A DNA stretch of 64,000 nucleotides from Mansonella perstans (lineage: Eukaryota > Nematoda > Chromadorea > Rhabditida > Onchocercidae). The stretch covers positions 124,001 through 188,000 of the forward strand of contig JBAMDO010000083.1 in assembly GCA_037074765.1 (NCBI GenBank), given 5' to 3'. Below, one piece after another: positions 33,301 through 46,623 of this stretch. The translations under genes were made by a program, and so were the position numbers. The notes below the pieces were generated by a model that had not been told where the DNA came from, ran no database searches, and saw only the letters and a program-made list of their open reading frames with translations. Positions within the stretch are counted from its first letter, which is position 1. Every line of letters begins with the position of its first letter.

Positions 33301-33495
33301 TTTCGTAATTAGTTAGCAAGATAACCTTAAATAAATTCAGAATTTATTTTTTTAAAATATTCAATTCATTTTAAGTTTCAAATCTAATTTCTGAACAACT
33401 AATTTCTGCAATATGATTATGAGCAAATTTTTTTTTTCGCCTTAATTCTCGATCATAGAAAGTTTTGAAAAATTTGCAATTGTTACTAATTTGAG
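30328..33495. other. Non-coding spacer upstream of the ShKT gene
   Basis: About 3.2 kb of AT-rich DNA with no open frame that has splice support. It may hold 5' exons of the ShKT gene, but none could be found. Confidence 0.55.
31423..31463. repeat. Short (TG)n/(TATG)n microsatellite
   Basis: TTATGTGTGTGTG... followed by three TATG units. Confidence 0.85.
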
Positions 33496-34710
33496 ATTGG
33501 TGCATTGATGAAAATCCATTATGTTTAACAATTAAAAACTGGTGCATTAGTGCTAATAAAATTCGAGAAAATTATATGAAGAAATTTTGCCGACGAACAT
33601 GCCATATGTGTTATGAAGGGATGAACGATATGAGAACATGTTATGATAAAGTGAACAATTGTGCTACACGAGTTCAATTGAAATTTTTTTTCAAAAAAAA
33701 AAAAACTTCAGACTTTCAGACAAGACGCTTTTTTTCCCCAAAAAAATTTTGAAAAAAAAATGAACAAATCGTTGGAAAGGAAAAAAGAAACCATAAAAAA
33801 TCAAAAAAATTTGTTAACTTTATTTCGTATAGATCATGACAGATAAATTGACGAAATCGATTTTGAATTTTCTTTCACTTTTCGAGAAACCTGTTTTCAT
33901 ACAGCGAAGTGCAATATGATTTGATAGAGCAATAAACAATACACATATAATCCTTCTGTACATTGAAATTCTTTTTTTTTTTTTTTTTTTTTTTTGAGGT
34001 TTTTGAGGAAATTGATTGTTTTGTTGAAGAAACTGCTAAAGAAATGTATCATTTATGTCCAGAAACATGCGGTTTTTGCAATAAGTTTGCGCAAATTTGG
34101 CAACAAATTGCGCTGAACTTACTGATTATTGCATGTTCTCCTATTGGCACCAGGCAGTAATGCAATCCAGATGTCGTTTGACATGTTCATTTTGCAGGTT
34201 TATCCCTTTTTTTTTTGATTCATTTCCTTCTATGCGATAGACAACAAAATTTGCAGCATCTAAATCGGATACTACCAACATTGTTAACTTTTAGTATCAA
34301 TTCTCGTTCCAGTTGTAAATCAATATTTCTGCATGTTTACTTATTTGTTTACTAGCTTTCATCCATTTCTAACCATAATTCTTGATTCCATGCCTTATTC
34401 ATTAAAACTTTATCACAAAATTCAATGTCTTACTTTCTTGCAAGTCGCATTTTTCAGAGTATACAATCGAGATAATTTCATACCCGTGAATTGTTCGGAT
34501 AAAATAGGCTATTGTAAATACAAGCGAAATCTTTGCGAATGCATTGCGTATCAGCGAGAAATGGGTGCAAATTGCTTCTACACATGCAAATTCTGCGATT
34601 CTATCGAAACTAAGGTGGACATACCGATGAAATGCAATGACGCGGAATTGAACTGTGAGAAAAAGAGACATTTGTGTTACGTAGAGGGACGTCAGAGTTA
34701 CTATATGTGA
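33496..34710 (+). pseudogene. Chain of five ShKT-type Cys domains, frame broken, last domain cut short
   Basis: ShKT modules are small six-Cys domains common in secreted nematode proteins, either alone or appended to astacins and tyrosinases. Domain 1 (33501-33611) is complete: CIDENPLC ... C ... MKKFCRRTCHMC. Domain 2 starts at 33639 (CYDKVNNCATR), is split by an intron (donor 33672, acceptor 33998 after a run of about 25 T) and ends HLCPETCGFC at 34079. Domain 3 (34109-34195; ends CRLTCSFC) lacks the third Cys. It lies in a different frame from domain 2: the 32-base offset is not a multiple of three and no intron fits. A donor at 34198 joins in phase to an exon at 34458. That exon carries domain 4 (34492-34596, ends CFYTCKFC) and the start of domain 5 (34633), which meets a TGA at 34708-34710. 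The frame break may be real decay or a sequence error. No signal peptide or catalytic domain was found upstream, so the 5' end is missing. It was left as pseudogene, with moderate confidence. Confidence 0.6.
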
Positions 34711-34862
34711 CGTAACTGCAAGCGTGGCTATTGCCCCAAATATAGCTTTCACAATACTATGACAGATGACGCTTTAATCTTGCGTATTATTATTCATTCT
34801 CTGCTGTCGAATGTCACATAATTTAATTAAATTTTTTGCTTTTTAATCCTATCCTAATTATG

Positions 34863-34868
34863 AATAAA
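34863..34868 (+). terminator. Poly(A) signal AATAAA after the ShKT gene
   Basis: AATAAA about 150 bases past the TGA of the last ShKT exon. It suggests the locus still has a transcription end. Confidence 0.5.
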
Positions 34869-35600
34869 ATATACATATTTGTTTTATATGACCATCACTT
34901 CAAGAAAGCTTAACAGGTCATCTATATCACTTCATATGTGACATAAACAAATTGTTAGCTTGAGCAAATTTAATCGGACCATTTGTTCGCGTAACTTTGA
35001 TATCGTTCAAATTAGGTAAACGAAAAACAGACATTAAATGTTTATGTAATTTGCATAAAGCATAATTTGTCCATATGTTCTTTGAAAATGTGATTTGATT
35101 ATGAGAATTGAATAAATATAAGCATATATAAAGATATCTAAACAATTTAAGCATTTTCTTAAGACATAGCTTAAGCAAAGACATTACGTGATCTTAATGA
35201 CGATTGATAAATTTACATGACTCCAATATAATGTTCACGTGAACGTAACTTCCGTAAATGGAGGCCATGAATCGTATCATTACTCCAGCAGCTTTTACAA
35301 CAAAACGATGCTCCAAATTGAGAAGCCTCAACATACTGGAAACGGATAATTTGCATATCGGACAAAAGTACGAATTTTAATTTCTGTAAAGTTCGTAATG
35401 CTTCCCTAGCAATATGGATTGCACCGCGTTAATTAGATGCTTCCAATAGGATTAATCCTAACATTTACCTTCTGGGTTTTACCTAGGAATGTTTACGAAT
35501 AGTGGGAATGATCGGGGAAACTTTATTCCACATTTAATAATTCACGTTCTCACTAATTTCAGCTGAATCCCACGTAACTTTGGTGTTACAGCTATTCCTC
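34869..35600. other. Spacer containing the promoter side of the RBM39 gene
   Basis: About 730 bases, less AT-rich after 35220. I see no gene. The sequence just before the next start (CCTCTTTTTTAAG, then G and ATG) could be a trans-splice acceptor. Confidence 0.5.
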
Positions 35601-35610
35601 TTTTTTAAGG

Positions 35611-38600
35611 ATGGGTGAACCAGAAGATGTTGATGCAATGCTTGAAGAAGCGCTTGACAAAATTGAGGATGTAAGTTTCGTTAGTTACACAATTATAGCT
35701 AAACTTGTTTATGCGTTTGGGTAAAGGAAACGTGGAACTATGTGATAAGATCAAAGGAAAAGGAAATATTATTGTTTGTTGGTATAGTAATCGTTATGTT
35801 TCATGCTGTATTTCGCTACATTATTGTTTTAGATATCTTTAGCTGGATAAATATGAATTGATTGGTCAGCATATTATCATTCGAATCAGATTTTTTCTTC
35901 ATTTATAATTGACCAAATTTTTTCGAAGAGTGGTTTTTTTTTAATCTAGAAAAAGCTTTTCACTTTTTAAGACTTCTTTGGAGAACACAGTTATCGGAAA
36001 TAATCCTGATTGTTTTTTTCTTTTTTCAGTCCGATCGAAATCACGGTCATGGACATGCAGAACCGATGGCAGCATTGATACGGGGTGAACTGCTGAAGAA
36101 AGATGAACCGTCCGGCGAAGACGGTGGTGTGGAAGCAGCCAATGGTACGGAAAAAATGAATACTGAGGATGGGACAACTTTATCGCACAGCAAAAAAAAG
36201 AGCAGTGAACATAAGAAGCGATCTCATTCTAGGTCTAGGTAGGTCGAGAAAAGATGAAAATGGAAGTTGTCACACTAGTAATTTCGTTTTTTTTTTCGTT
36301 AATCTTTGAGTATACGTTTATTTCAGCAACCTTTGTAGACAGCACCTCACAAGGTGAAAGGAATTCAGAACTGTTGCAGGAATTCATTTCCAGATCTTTT
36401 ATAAGTGATGGTATGGGTGCGTGCTTTCATTTACCAAAGTCTTTTTTAAATATTTCTCGTCTCGATACAGATTAGGTAACCGCATTCCTCGAGTATTTAT
36501 AGAAACTGTGGTAGTTCTGGGAGCTGCTTTTCTAGTTTTTTTTTGATAGTTTTTTCTTTGTATAAATGGTGGATTGCATAAATGCTTCTTTCATAAGACA
36601 AAATTATAAGCTTTTTTCCACTAAACGTCAGAGATTTAATGGTTACCATTGATTTATGAAACTGGGATTTGGCGGGAATTAACTTCATAAATTCTTATTG
36701 CACTGTGTTGGTTAGTTACCGGTAGTTAGTGAGTGTTTTTCAAAGGAAATAAAGGACTTGGGATTTCTAGACGAACGGTAATGTATGTCCGTATCTAAAG
36801 TTATTTGACGAACTTGCTGTGTTTGCGACTTAATCTGGAAGCCACAAATGAGTACAGAAATAATAAGTAATTAAAACCGTAATTTAAGTCGAATCGTCGT
36901 TGTAGAGTCATAAAATCGATTGATACAGCTCTGTGTCACCTTATACCTTCTGCATTATAATGATGAACAAAGCTCGATCGATGTTTCGGGAAACTGTTTG
37001 CTTCTTGTTGGAAACTGAATGAGGATGAATTGAAAATGTGGACGATGAGGTACGCGAGAATGTCGTATATGTGTTGATGCCTATCAATGCAGTCGGAGCG
37101 CGCCGCCTCTTACATTTTCTCATTATTTTTCTTCATGGAAAGAAATATTTTTCCTAAAATATGATGTTTCGACATACAAAGCTTTTTTAAAGTACTATCA
37201 AAACTGGATGGCGCGCTCCAAGTGTTACAGGCATAACACGATGTCATGTGGTGTTATGGACGATTGGAAGCACTGGATCACTTCTCGCCTTCATTCCACT
37301 TCGCCAGTAGTCCCATGATTATCAAATAATTCAACTCGAACGAGCTTACATTTGCAATTTACGATGAATTGTGTTTTTTTATAATACTTTTCAGGAATTT
37401 TTCCCACAGTTCTTGCTTTTAATTATATGATTTTTGGCTTTTCCATTTTAATACCTTTATAATTACAGATCTTCCTCTCGTAGCCGTTCCCGCAGCCGTG
37501 ACAAAGAAAAAGAAAAAAAGAAGCGACGCAGAAGTTCAAGCCGTGATCATAAGAAGAAGTCTCGGTCAGTGATTTTACAATAATTCTGTTGTTCTTATGT
37601 TCTTGGCATGTAAGTACCGTGAATAGGGGGTGAAATGTAAACTGAAAATTTTAGGATTATAGCGAAGTGATCAATGATTTTTCGCTATAGAGCTAAAATA
37701 AGTTGGATTTATACACTTTGCTTTTTCGGTTGTGTTCATAATAAACATCAGAGAGTCTTTTCCTTTTTTCCAATTGCAGTAGTGCATGGATGACCTAACA
37801 AAGTAATGAGTGTTTTTTAATAATAATATCTGCAATTTTTATTTACTGATAGATAACTTTAGCCTTTGTCCCCACGTGGTAATGCATATACCCATGTTAG
37901 TGGGGAATCCTGATTTAAGAGTATGCATATCAAAACGTAAATTGATCAGAATAGTCATGTGATTCTGTTTCAGTTCACCTTCAAGATCGCGCAGACATAG
38001 CTCGCGCAAACGCAGCCGTTCTCGTCGTCGATCACGGTATCTTTTCCCCTGTGTTTAATTCTTAAAATAAGTGCTTAGAGTAACAAATGAAATTAAAATT
38101 ATTTTGCATCTGCGAGTCACGAAAGCAGATCTTTTCAGATTGTTTTTTTAAATGGGTATTCTCTGTTTCCCAAATAAAAATTCTAGTACTCACTTCCATT
38201 TAATATTTGAGCGAATCCAACAGTACGATGGATTAGATTATGTTTATTTGAGGGATAATCCGTTTTATGCCACCTTGTTGGTATTTTAGCTCAAGTTATT
38301 TTTTCGTTTACCTAGATGAGACTTTTGGCATCTTTATATTTGATTATAGTTCAAAAGGTCGTCATCGTCGTTCGAGATCGCATCGACATTCCAGATCACG
38401 GTCAGGTGACCGCAGGCGACGCTCGCGGTCCAGAGAACGCAGGCGAAGGAGTCCATCATGGTGATTTTTCAGTTGCTTTTTAAACAAAGATTGGTAATTT
38501 CTTATTGAAAGTGTTATTAGCATGACATATAGCTCGAATACAAAAAAAAAAAAAAAAGGAAAATTTTGTTGCAGGTCACGACCTCGTGTACTTGACCATC

Positions 38601-41590
38601 GTGATCGCCGTGGGTTCTCTCCACCGTGGCGACGTTCACCACCTCGTGGGCCACGTCTACCAGGACCAGAGAGACGCGATGTGTATGTTCTTAAAATCTC
38701 AAATCTTAACACCACTTGGATTTACTTCTTGGAAGCGCTTTGCACCGATTTGTTTCGAGATTTTAAATTGGATAAAGGAATAAATTTTTTAGGATGCCGT
38801 TTACTGCACGTCGTTCGCCACCTCCAAATGCAAAAATGGATATGACATCTGAAGAACGTGACCAACGTACTGTGTTTATATTGCAGGTAATTCTTGTATC
38901 GTCCATTATTTAACTGCGTACTTTTTTCTGACAATCTTAAATGAATATTTTTTTTTAGAAGTTTCTTAAATATTTTTAGAATTTAAAAGTTTTTTTAATA
39001 AAAGGTTTGAAAGTAAATATTTCAGATAGCGAAAGAAACTCGACCGCGTGATCTGGAAGAATTTTTCTCTAGCGTTGGACATGTACGTGATGTACGAATC
39101 ATTACAGATTCAAAAACTCGACGATCAAAGGGAATTTGCTATGTGGAATTTTGGGAAATTGAAAGTGTTAATTTGGTTAGTAGTTGTTTTATGGATGCGC
39201 TTATTGAGACTTTTATGTTATTTGTTTTTATTATCTTTGCACTCCTGATTGCAGATCTTTTGTTTGAAATTTGTGTATCAAGTTAAATTACATTTTATTA
39301 GTATGTAGAATAGTTTCGAAAGTTAACTTACCAACATTAAGCTTCAAATTTTCGTTTTGAAGTTTTGGAACATTCCACTATTAATGGCAGTATTTAAATA
39401 TCTTTTGAAATTAGCTTAAAATTTTTGTTTTTGATGACATGTTTTGTGAATTTCCGATGTTATTTTTTTCTCATTTCAGGCCCTTGCACTAAATGGTCAA
39501 AAATTACTCGGAGCACCTTTAGTAATCCAGCCAACGTTGGCTGAGAGGAACCGTGCAGCTAACAATACTGTTGGTGGAACGCTTGGCTTTGGTCCAACAA
39601 ACACCACGGGTCCATTGAAACTTTACGTTGGCCAGTTGCATACAAGTATAACGGAGGATATGTTAGGGAGGATTTTCGATCCATTTGGAAAGGTACATTT
39701 TGAGTGCACTGGTTCTTCTGCGTTTATTTTTTATTTAATGCATTACTCGGAATAACGTATTGCAGATCGAGAATTTGGAAATTGCAACCGACCTCAGTGG
39801 CGTTTCTAAAGGATATGCATATGTCACGGTATATTCAGTTATTAGCTTTGTTGGAAAAGAATTGAAAAATCTTCAATTTTTTTAAACTCTTCACACTTTT
39901 GTAAGTTCATCCAAATTATTGATGGTTATTAGCATGCATGCGAGCTTTTCAGTTCCGACATGCAGATGATGGTAAAAGAGCCATGGAACAAATGAATGGT
40001 TTTGAATTAGCAGGTCGCCCAATGAAGGTTTGAGTTTCACGCATCGCATTTTGTTCCGCACGATATATTCCATCATATTTTCATGGGTTTGCATTAGAGG
40101 ATGATGTATTCCTTGAACGTAAACCTATGAAATTTTAGTGGAAAGTATATTAACTTCAAATTTTTCAGATGAAATTGCAGCGTTACTTTTTAGATGTGTT
40201 TGTAAAGGTAGGTACCAACGTGAAATCATGTGGAATCTTTTATATTTTAGGTTTGCTCTGTTGAAGGAGATGAACTGCCTCCACCGGTCCCTCAGCGAAC
40301 ACTTGATACTGATGATGCGGACAGACGTGGTATTGATTTAGGAACGAGCGGTCGTTTGCATCTGATGGCTAAACTAGCCGAAGGTATTGTTTTATAATTT
40401 CGTATCCGTGCGTCTAGTCTTTTTTTGATGCAGCAAAGTATTCTTTGTTAGGAACAATTGTAAAAAAGAAATTACGAAGACTTTTAGATAGAATAATGCT
40501 TGAGCTGTGCTTTTTAGAAGGATTAATATAGGCGTAATTGGGATTTTTTAATCTTTTCAGAATTGTCATTTTTGGCCATCATGTTAACTAAATGTGTCAG
40601 CATGGGTTTTCAAGTAGTGGCTTTTGTCATGATAATATTGATTTGTAACAAAGTTCAGATCTATAGGAACAGCTAAGGTATTTAAATGTGCTACTTATTT
40701 TTTCGGTAAGAACTTAATGGGTTACAGGAAGCGGTTTGGAATTACCGAAAAGTGCTAAAGAAATATTAGCGCAAAATCAACAGCAGTTGGAAAGTGCTAA
40801 TGCCACAGGTCCTGCGATTCCACCAATTGCAACGCAGTGCTTTATGCTTTCTAATATGTTTGATCCATCTCAGTAAGTAAACTCACATTTTTTTGCTTGT
40901 TCAGCTTTTTAAGAAAAAAATGGATTTCGTGGAAATTTTGGGGGCCAGTCTTGCACTAAAATAAAGTGCTTTTTATGAAGTTGTTTTTATTTCTTCAGGG
41001 AAACGGGTGAAACTTGGGCTGATGAAGTACGAGATGATGTTATAGAAGAATGTGCTAAGAACGGAGGTGAGTCATTCTCCACACTCATATTTGTATTTTC
41101 ATAAGTTTGGATATCAAAGAAGTAGACTTAAATTAATTGGAGGAACAAAAGTAGAAATGAAATTATCGATCTTACAGGAGTGTTGCACATATTCGTCGAC
41201 AAAGCTTCCCCGAATGGTAATGTTTATGTGAAATGTCCTTCTGTAGCTGCCGCTTTCAAATCAGTGAATGCTCTACATGGGCGATGGTTTTCAGGTTTTT
41301 ATCTATCTTACTCGTTTTTATGATAAAGTAGGTTACTAATTATTTTTGTTTTTATCATTATTCGTGCATTAAATTTTTTGGTGCAGTGGCTCAGTGATTT
41401 ACTTCATATTCCTTGAGCAGAAGAACCCTAATATGCATCCCGCATTATAGGCAAAGTAATCACAGCTAATTATGTTCCGGTCGCGAGCTACTCACAGCTC
41501 TTCCCAGATTCGGTTGTTGCACGAGAACCTATTCTATCAGCTGTAAAACCGCCGGCTGTTTCATCTACTATCCCAGGTGTCGGTTACTGA
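35611..41590 (+). CDS. rbm-39: RBM39/CAPER-type splicing factor (RS domain, three RRMs)
   Basis: Nuclear pre-mRNA splicing factor and coactivator of the U2AF65-like RBM39 family. Sixteen exons with consistent phases: 35611-35670, 36030-36238, 37469-37564, 37974-38036, 38350-38460, 38575-38682, 38793-38886, 39026-39175, 39480-39692, 39766-39828, 39953-40027, 40251-40383, 40728-40872, 40999-41066, 41178-41294 and 41451-41590 (TGA); about 614 residues. The N-terminus is acidic. Residues about 88-215 are Arg/Ser-rich (SRSRSRDKEKEKKKRRRSSS and similar). RRM1: RTVFILQIAKETRPRDLEEF ... SKGICYVEF. RRM2: LKLYVGQLHTSITEDML ... SKGYAYVTF ... NGFELAGRPMK. Then RGIDLGTSGRLHLMAKLAEG, and ATQCFMLSNMFDP leading into the C-terminal UHM-type RRM3 (GNVYVKCPS ... 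NALHGRWFSGK). The end YVPVASYSQLFPDS matches the human C-terminus. The RRM2 helix carries Gly-Arg where human has Arg-Gly (see findings). Confidence 0.97.
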
Positions 41591-43216
41591 AGAACTTTTT
41601 TTGTCGTTGTTCAGGAAAAATTTTTCTATTTGATGTGAATATTACGTTGTTCGTTTCTTCAGTTTGTTTATCTTGTTGTACTCTGGTATTTCATCCCTAA
41701 AGCCTGAAAGAACCTTTTTTTTTTATCGAATTTGTAGTTTCGAGGAAACTCGGGAAACTGCATCTTATGGATTAATGCTTTTGAATATTTTTTTTCGGGT
41801 TTTGAGGTTTTCTCTTGCTTTTTTTAGCTGTAACATTAGTTTCTCCAACACATTACTGTTTTGTTCAAAATATCACTAGAGATTCAAATTCTAATGCTGT
41901 TCCACTGCGGTGCAAATCGGCAAATATTCCTTTTTCATGCTGATTGGAATTTTTTTTTGAAATATTTAAGCATGTTCATATTGTCGTGTTATATTGCTAG
42001 AACGTTGTTGTTGGAATTAGTAAGATAATTCTGGGTATTGAAATATTCACCAAGATGATTAGTGAAAGGTTGCATAATGCTTGCATGTGTATGATCAGTG
42101 GTCCAACTCTTAATTATCCTGATTCATTGTCTCTTTATGTCTCAGAAATAATTTCGATTTATTCGTACACTGAAAAAGAATATTTTCTTTGCACTGGTTT
42201 TGTTGTGAAGAACCTTGCATATTTGATACGGACTTCTTTTGTTATGTCGTTCCACTATACATTTTTTTCTTTAAATTCATGTTGTGTTCTTGTGGTTATG
42301 AAAATAGGTGGGATGTTGTCTCAGCGAAGGTTATCGTAGACATTTTACAATTGAAATAATTCTGAAGTCTACATATTTTCAGGGCAATATCTAGTATTAA
42401 ACATGAGGGCTACAATCACGTAACTTCAACAGTCTGTGGTAGTTTATATTGTGGAAAGGGAGTAGAAAGAGTAGATAAACGTAGTTGATTTTTCTGTTGT
42501 GAAGGATAAAATTGATTTTCTATTAACTAAGCTGCCAAAATTTTGCATTCATTTCGCAGAGAAGTTTATTGAGCACTTTCATCATCATTCTTGAGGTGAT
42601 ATTTAATGATTATTATTTCATTGGTTTCATAGTTTCGTATATTACCTGAATAATACCTACCTGACCTTAGTCAATTTTCGACATTTTTTACTCGCTTTTT
42701 TTTGGGGAAATTTCACGTTGTGTTTCAATAATGCTTAAATTGTTTACACCTCTAGTGGGGCATCTCGATGAGTTCAATTACGACGAATAATTTTAGATAT
42801 TTTGAAGATCGGGAGTTGTTCACGTTAGTTACATTTGTTTGGCGCGTCATTTTTAGCTCTTGGTACTTTTTGTCATTTTCTTGGTATTGCAACATTTGCT
42901 GCTTTAATGGTGGGAAATATTTCTCTGCAGGGAAGTTGACGTGAATACAATATCCAGGAACTGTCAACTCTATTTTTGCTTCTTTGCTAACCCTCTATCC
43001 CGCTACTTTTCACTTTGTTTTTACCTTCCGCTATTCAGCGTTTTATCTAGAGAAATATGTGTTCATTGGGACTGCAAATGTTGTAGTATTTGGTAAATTT
43101 CTGAATCTTCAAATTTGTTGTTCAATTTCCAGAAATGTTTTGGAGATTGCAAATGAACTTTGTTCTGGTAACAGATATAAAATTATGAAGAAAAAGTGCA
43201 TTACGAGTATCTCACA
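41591..43216. other. Convergent 3' region between rbm-39 and a secreted-protein gene
   Basis: About 1.6 kb taking the 3' ends of two converging genes. Open frames (for example 42055-42339) have no splice or homology support. I see no gene. Confidence 0.6.
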
Positions 43217-44693
43217 TCAAAATGAATAGAAGGATCTCATCGGTGCGCAACAGAAGCACTGTGATACATCGTTTGATGAAGATGTTAGATAACGGTTCAG
43301 TGGCATTTCTAAGTTAAATGCATTTCGCATCTTCCTGGTTGATTTGTTGGGATCTGTTTCAGTCGAAACAGCAGTTTTCAAGCTCTGAAAAAAATAAGCT
43401 GTAATAGAGTTAAACTGAAGTATATTGATTCAATTATATAATTCTGACAAATATTTCTGAACTGACCCTTTTTTTTCGAAAATAATGGGAAGATGTCGGG
43501 TAATCTAATATGGGTGGCTTTGTTGGATCGAATGAAAATATTATACCGCGTACTTCATCCTGAAATTAAAATTCACTGATACAGAGGACGTCACGATGGT
43601 ACAGTTGTACGTCTAAATCTGACTTGAAAGCATATCGAGCCATATCAAATGTTAGATAATTAGTAGTTGACTTTTCAAATTCAAGTTTGGAAACGAACAG
43701 CTGAGGTAGTGTAGTCCCGAGCGGCGATCTTGCAGCAAATTTTACAGGAATTTTCATTAGTTGTCGCTGTAAATCGACAAAATTCTTGCATTAATTTGTT
43801 TGATGGATCTCCTGCAGAAAGAAATTAACAGCTTCTTGAACTGTAATTAGGAAGAAAATTTTGTCTGTCTTCTCAATGCCATACGACAATTTTGTTTCAT
43901 GCCAAAAAACTTACTGGGATTGAGAATCATTCCAACTGATGTATGATTCAAATGACTACCCAGTTGGGAAATTGGCTGCTGAGATAATGAAAAATAACAC
44001 AAATACATTGCCTTTTACCTGTTTCCAATGCGAATGATCCATGTGCTGAGCAATAAAATTCTGCAATATTTAAAATTTGGAAATTCTCAGCTATAATTAA
44101 AGTTTTTAAAATGAAACTTATTTACTCTGAATTTGTCTTTCTATGAGTTCCGAACATTGCTACTCAACTTTAATAACTAATAAAATTGATTAATTGCTAA
44201 ATTTCATATAAAAAATGAAATAAAACTTACGATCAAACGTAAGTGGTATTGTATTAGTGCATGCTGCCGGTGGATAACAAGGAGTATGGGAATAGTATCC
44301 TGATGAAGCATAGCCATAAGGATAGAATGGTGATGTCTCACTATGCACTGGTGACATTGGTTGTGGTAATGGTAGTCTGTACCAGTGTCCATATCCAGTG
44401 TCATTTTTCACTATGCTTGATATGTTCCGCTAAAAAAAAAGAATTAACTGCTATTTTTATGTGAAATACATTCTCAAAATTAAAATTTTGAATTTCAAAA
44501 ACTGAAAAGTTTCAATCAAATGAAAAATAAACGAATAAGCCAATGAACAAATTGAATATGTCAACACTCAAAAGACAATTTTTTTCTTTTCATTTTCCTT
44601 TTTTATTTTTCTTTTTTAAATAAAACAAACCTTTGATAATGGCGTTGTAGTGACAGTTGCTAAATCTGAGAGTAAAATTATCAGTAGCAACAT
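43217..44693 (-). CDS. Small secreted Cys-pattern protein A (paralogue of the gene at 46624)
   Basis: Six minus-strand exons: 44693-44631, 44429-44231, 44060-44019, 43811-43699, 43559-43467 and 43384-43217 (TGA); 225 residues, phases 0,1,1,0,0. Exon 1 is a signal peptide (MLLLIILLSDLATVTTTP). Exon 2 is rich in Pro, Tyr, Ser and His (LPLPQPMSPVHSETSPFYPY). Exon 3 adds 14 residues. Exon 4 carries the core C-RFTATTNENS-C-KI-CC, then KIAARDY. Exon 5 begins DEVRGIIFSFDP. The C-terminus has CFCC followed by a basic-aromatic tail. The pattern C-x10-C-x2-CC ... C-x-CC is identical in spacing to the protein at 46624. The donor after exon 4 (GTTCGT) is weak, but exact alignment to the paralogue supports it. 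Exported; function unknown. I do not recognise a named family. Confidence 0.8.
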
Positions 44694-46623
44694 CTTATTA
44701 CCTTGTGAAGATTTTTTTTAAGGACGCAAAATAAAAATTGATGAAAAATTCATCTATTTATCACTTCTTACATCAATGGGCGTTTCATTGTACATTCTAT
44801 TGTATATGATGCCATTGTTAAAGAAAAAAAAGAAATTTTGAAAATTTATGGAATTAAAACAAAATTTGATAAAAGTTTCTGAAATTAATTTACTTTTGCT
44901 GAAAAAAATGTTTCTCAGCGTGCTTCAAAATTAGCCTTTTTTTGATTTTTATTTTGGCAATCGAAATCAATTGAAATATAACTGTTGAAAGTATTATTTA
45001 CTCGATAACATTCGATTACTATTCGGTAAGGAAAGATGCCGAATAAATATGTAGTGTTAAGTTAAATTTCATTTTTTCATTCAGTTTTTTTAATGTTTAG
45101 TTTTTATTTTCACTTTATTCTTTGGTATGTATTAGAAATGAATAGGATATATCGAATAAAGACATCGATATTTCATAAACTGTTATTTCATTCAGCACAA
45201 GAATGCTTATTAGAAAGAAATGATTACATGAAAATCGATAATTTTAAAATACTGCAAGGAAGATTATAATTTTAAACCGAAATCTTGCATTCTACGAATG
45301 GCAAAAGTGTAAATTAAAATTGGGAAAATTTTTTTTTGCTCCTTCGTCCTTTATTTTTCTTATTTTTTTTTTGGAAAATTATTTGAAATTCATAAATATC
45401 CGTCACATTTGAAAACAGCTGATAGTTGCACGCATCTTTTGCAATTCTTATAAAACTCAATTTTGAGAAATGAAATAAAAATGCATAAAAATATATTAAA
45501 TCAATTTGTTTTACAAAATAATAAATAGAAATATCGAGACGAAATGCTAAAATTTTGTGCCGTTAGTTGAAGATATGCAGATAAGAATAAAAAAAAAGAT
45601 CGGGAATGTTTAGGAATGGCTCAAAATACTTTCATTGTAATATTTGAAAATTGTAAATATTCTTGAGATAATCTTGAAAGGAAGGGGAAGAAAAAATCAA
45701 CGAAGAATTTTCACAAGCTATCAAAGAATGAAATTGTAGATTGCAAATAGATTATATTAAAATATCTCACGTTCTTATGAATCATCATGGAAAATAAGGA
45801 GTTCTTTGATTTACAGATAATTTTGGAGATTTTCTGAAAGTTCCAATATAAATTTAGCATATAATTGAAACTAAACTAATATTTTTAGTACAGCATAAAA
45901 CAAATAAAATAACATTTCTCATTTCAACATTTATAAAAAGTGCTTTCAAAATTTGCGAAATTTCATTAGCTTTTTAATGTAAATATCTAGAATAAGTTTT
46001 AGTCATTGATAATTTTTACCATTGCTACCGCACCATTATTGAACTCATTATTCTTATTATTATTTTTATTATCACAATAATGATCCATAATGCTAAGTTG
46101 ACCATCATTTCAATTATTATTATAGTGATTAGCACCACTGCACCTATCACTAGCATTATCTTCATCACACTGGGTTACTCCATATTGGGAGTATTGTAAT
46201 TACACCTGTAATTGGAGATTCACAATGCATTAGTTTTTACTTCTGCAACAAGCATCTTAATTAATCTCTACGTGATAATTTACCAATTTAAATATGAACA
46301 ATTATGTGCTAAATAATAAGTAGGTTTAATATAGAATTGTGTTTTTCTGAATCATTTAAAAGTAGTAATTTATAGTATAACTTTTGTTTTCACCAATTTT
46401 TGCTTTTTTCTCTCTGATTTTATGAAACTGAAGAATTACTTTAAAATTCGATTTTAAAAACAAAATGGAATTACAGTAGACAGAGGAAAAAAATTGTTGA
46501 ATTGACGAAAAAAAAATTTACGGAACCCCGCCCCAAGTGTTTTTGTCTTGCCATTTCCATATAAAAATTAGCTGCGTTTTTACAGTCACTTTTTTCATAA
46601 CTTGAAAAATACATCGCCGACAT
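44694..46623. other. 1.9-kb divergent promoter region of the two secreted paralogues
   Basis: AT-rich spacer between two head-to-head starts, with a TTATTATTATT-rich stretch near 46050. No gene is visible. It may drive both genes. Confidence 0.5.

Noticed and set aside
33963..33998. Poly-Phe start (MKFFFFFF) of an open frame before ShKT domain 2
   Set aside because: The T-run is the pyrimidine tract of a splice acceptor at 33998; the upstream half of the domain lies in the exon ending at 33671.
42055..43229. Open frames between rbm-39 and the secreted gene
   Set aside because: They are short, hydrophobic or low-complexity, with no fitting splice partners; most likely 3' untranslated or intergenic DNA.
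44204..44404. Alternative frame of the secreted-protein exon (MTLDMDTGTDYH...)
   Set aside because: The other frame connects to the signal peptide and, through phase 1, to the Cys-core exon that aligns with the paralogue.
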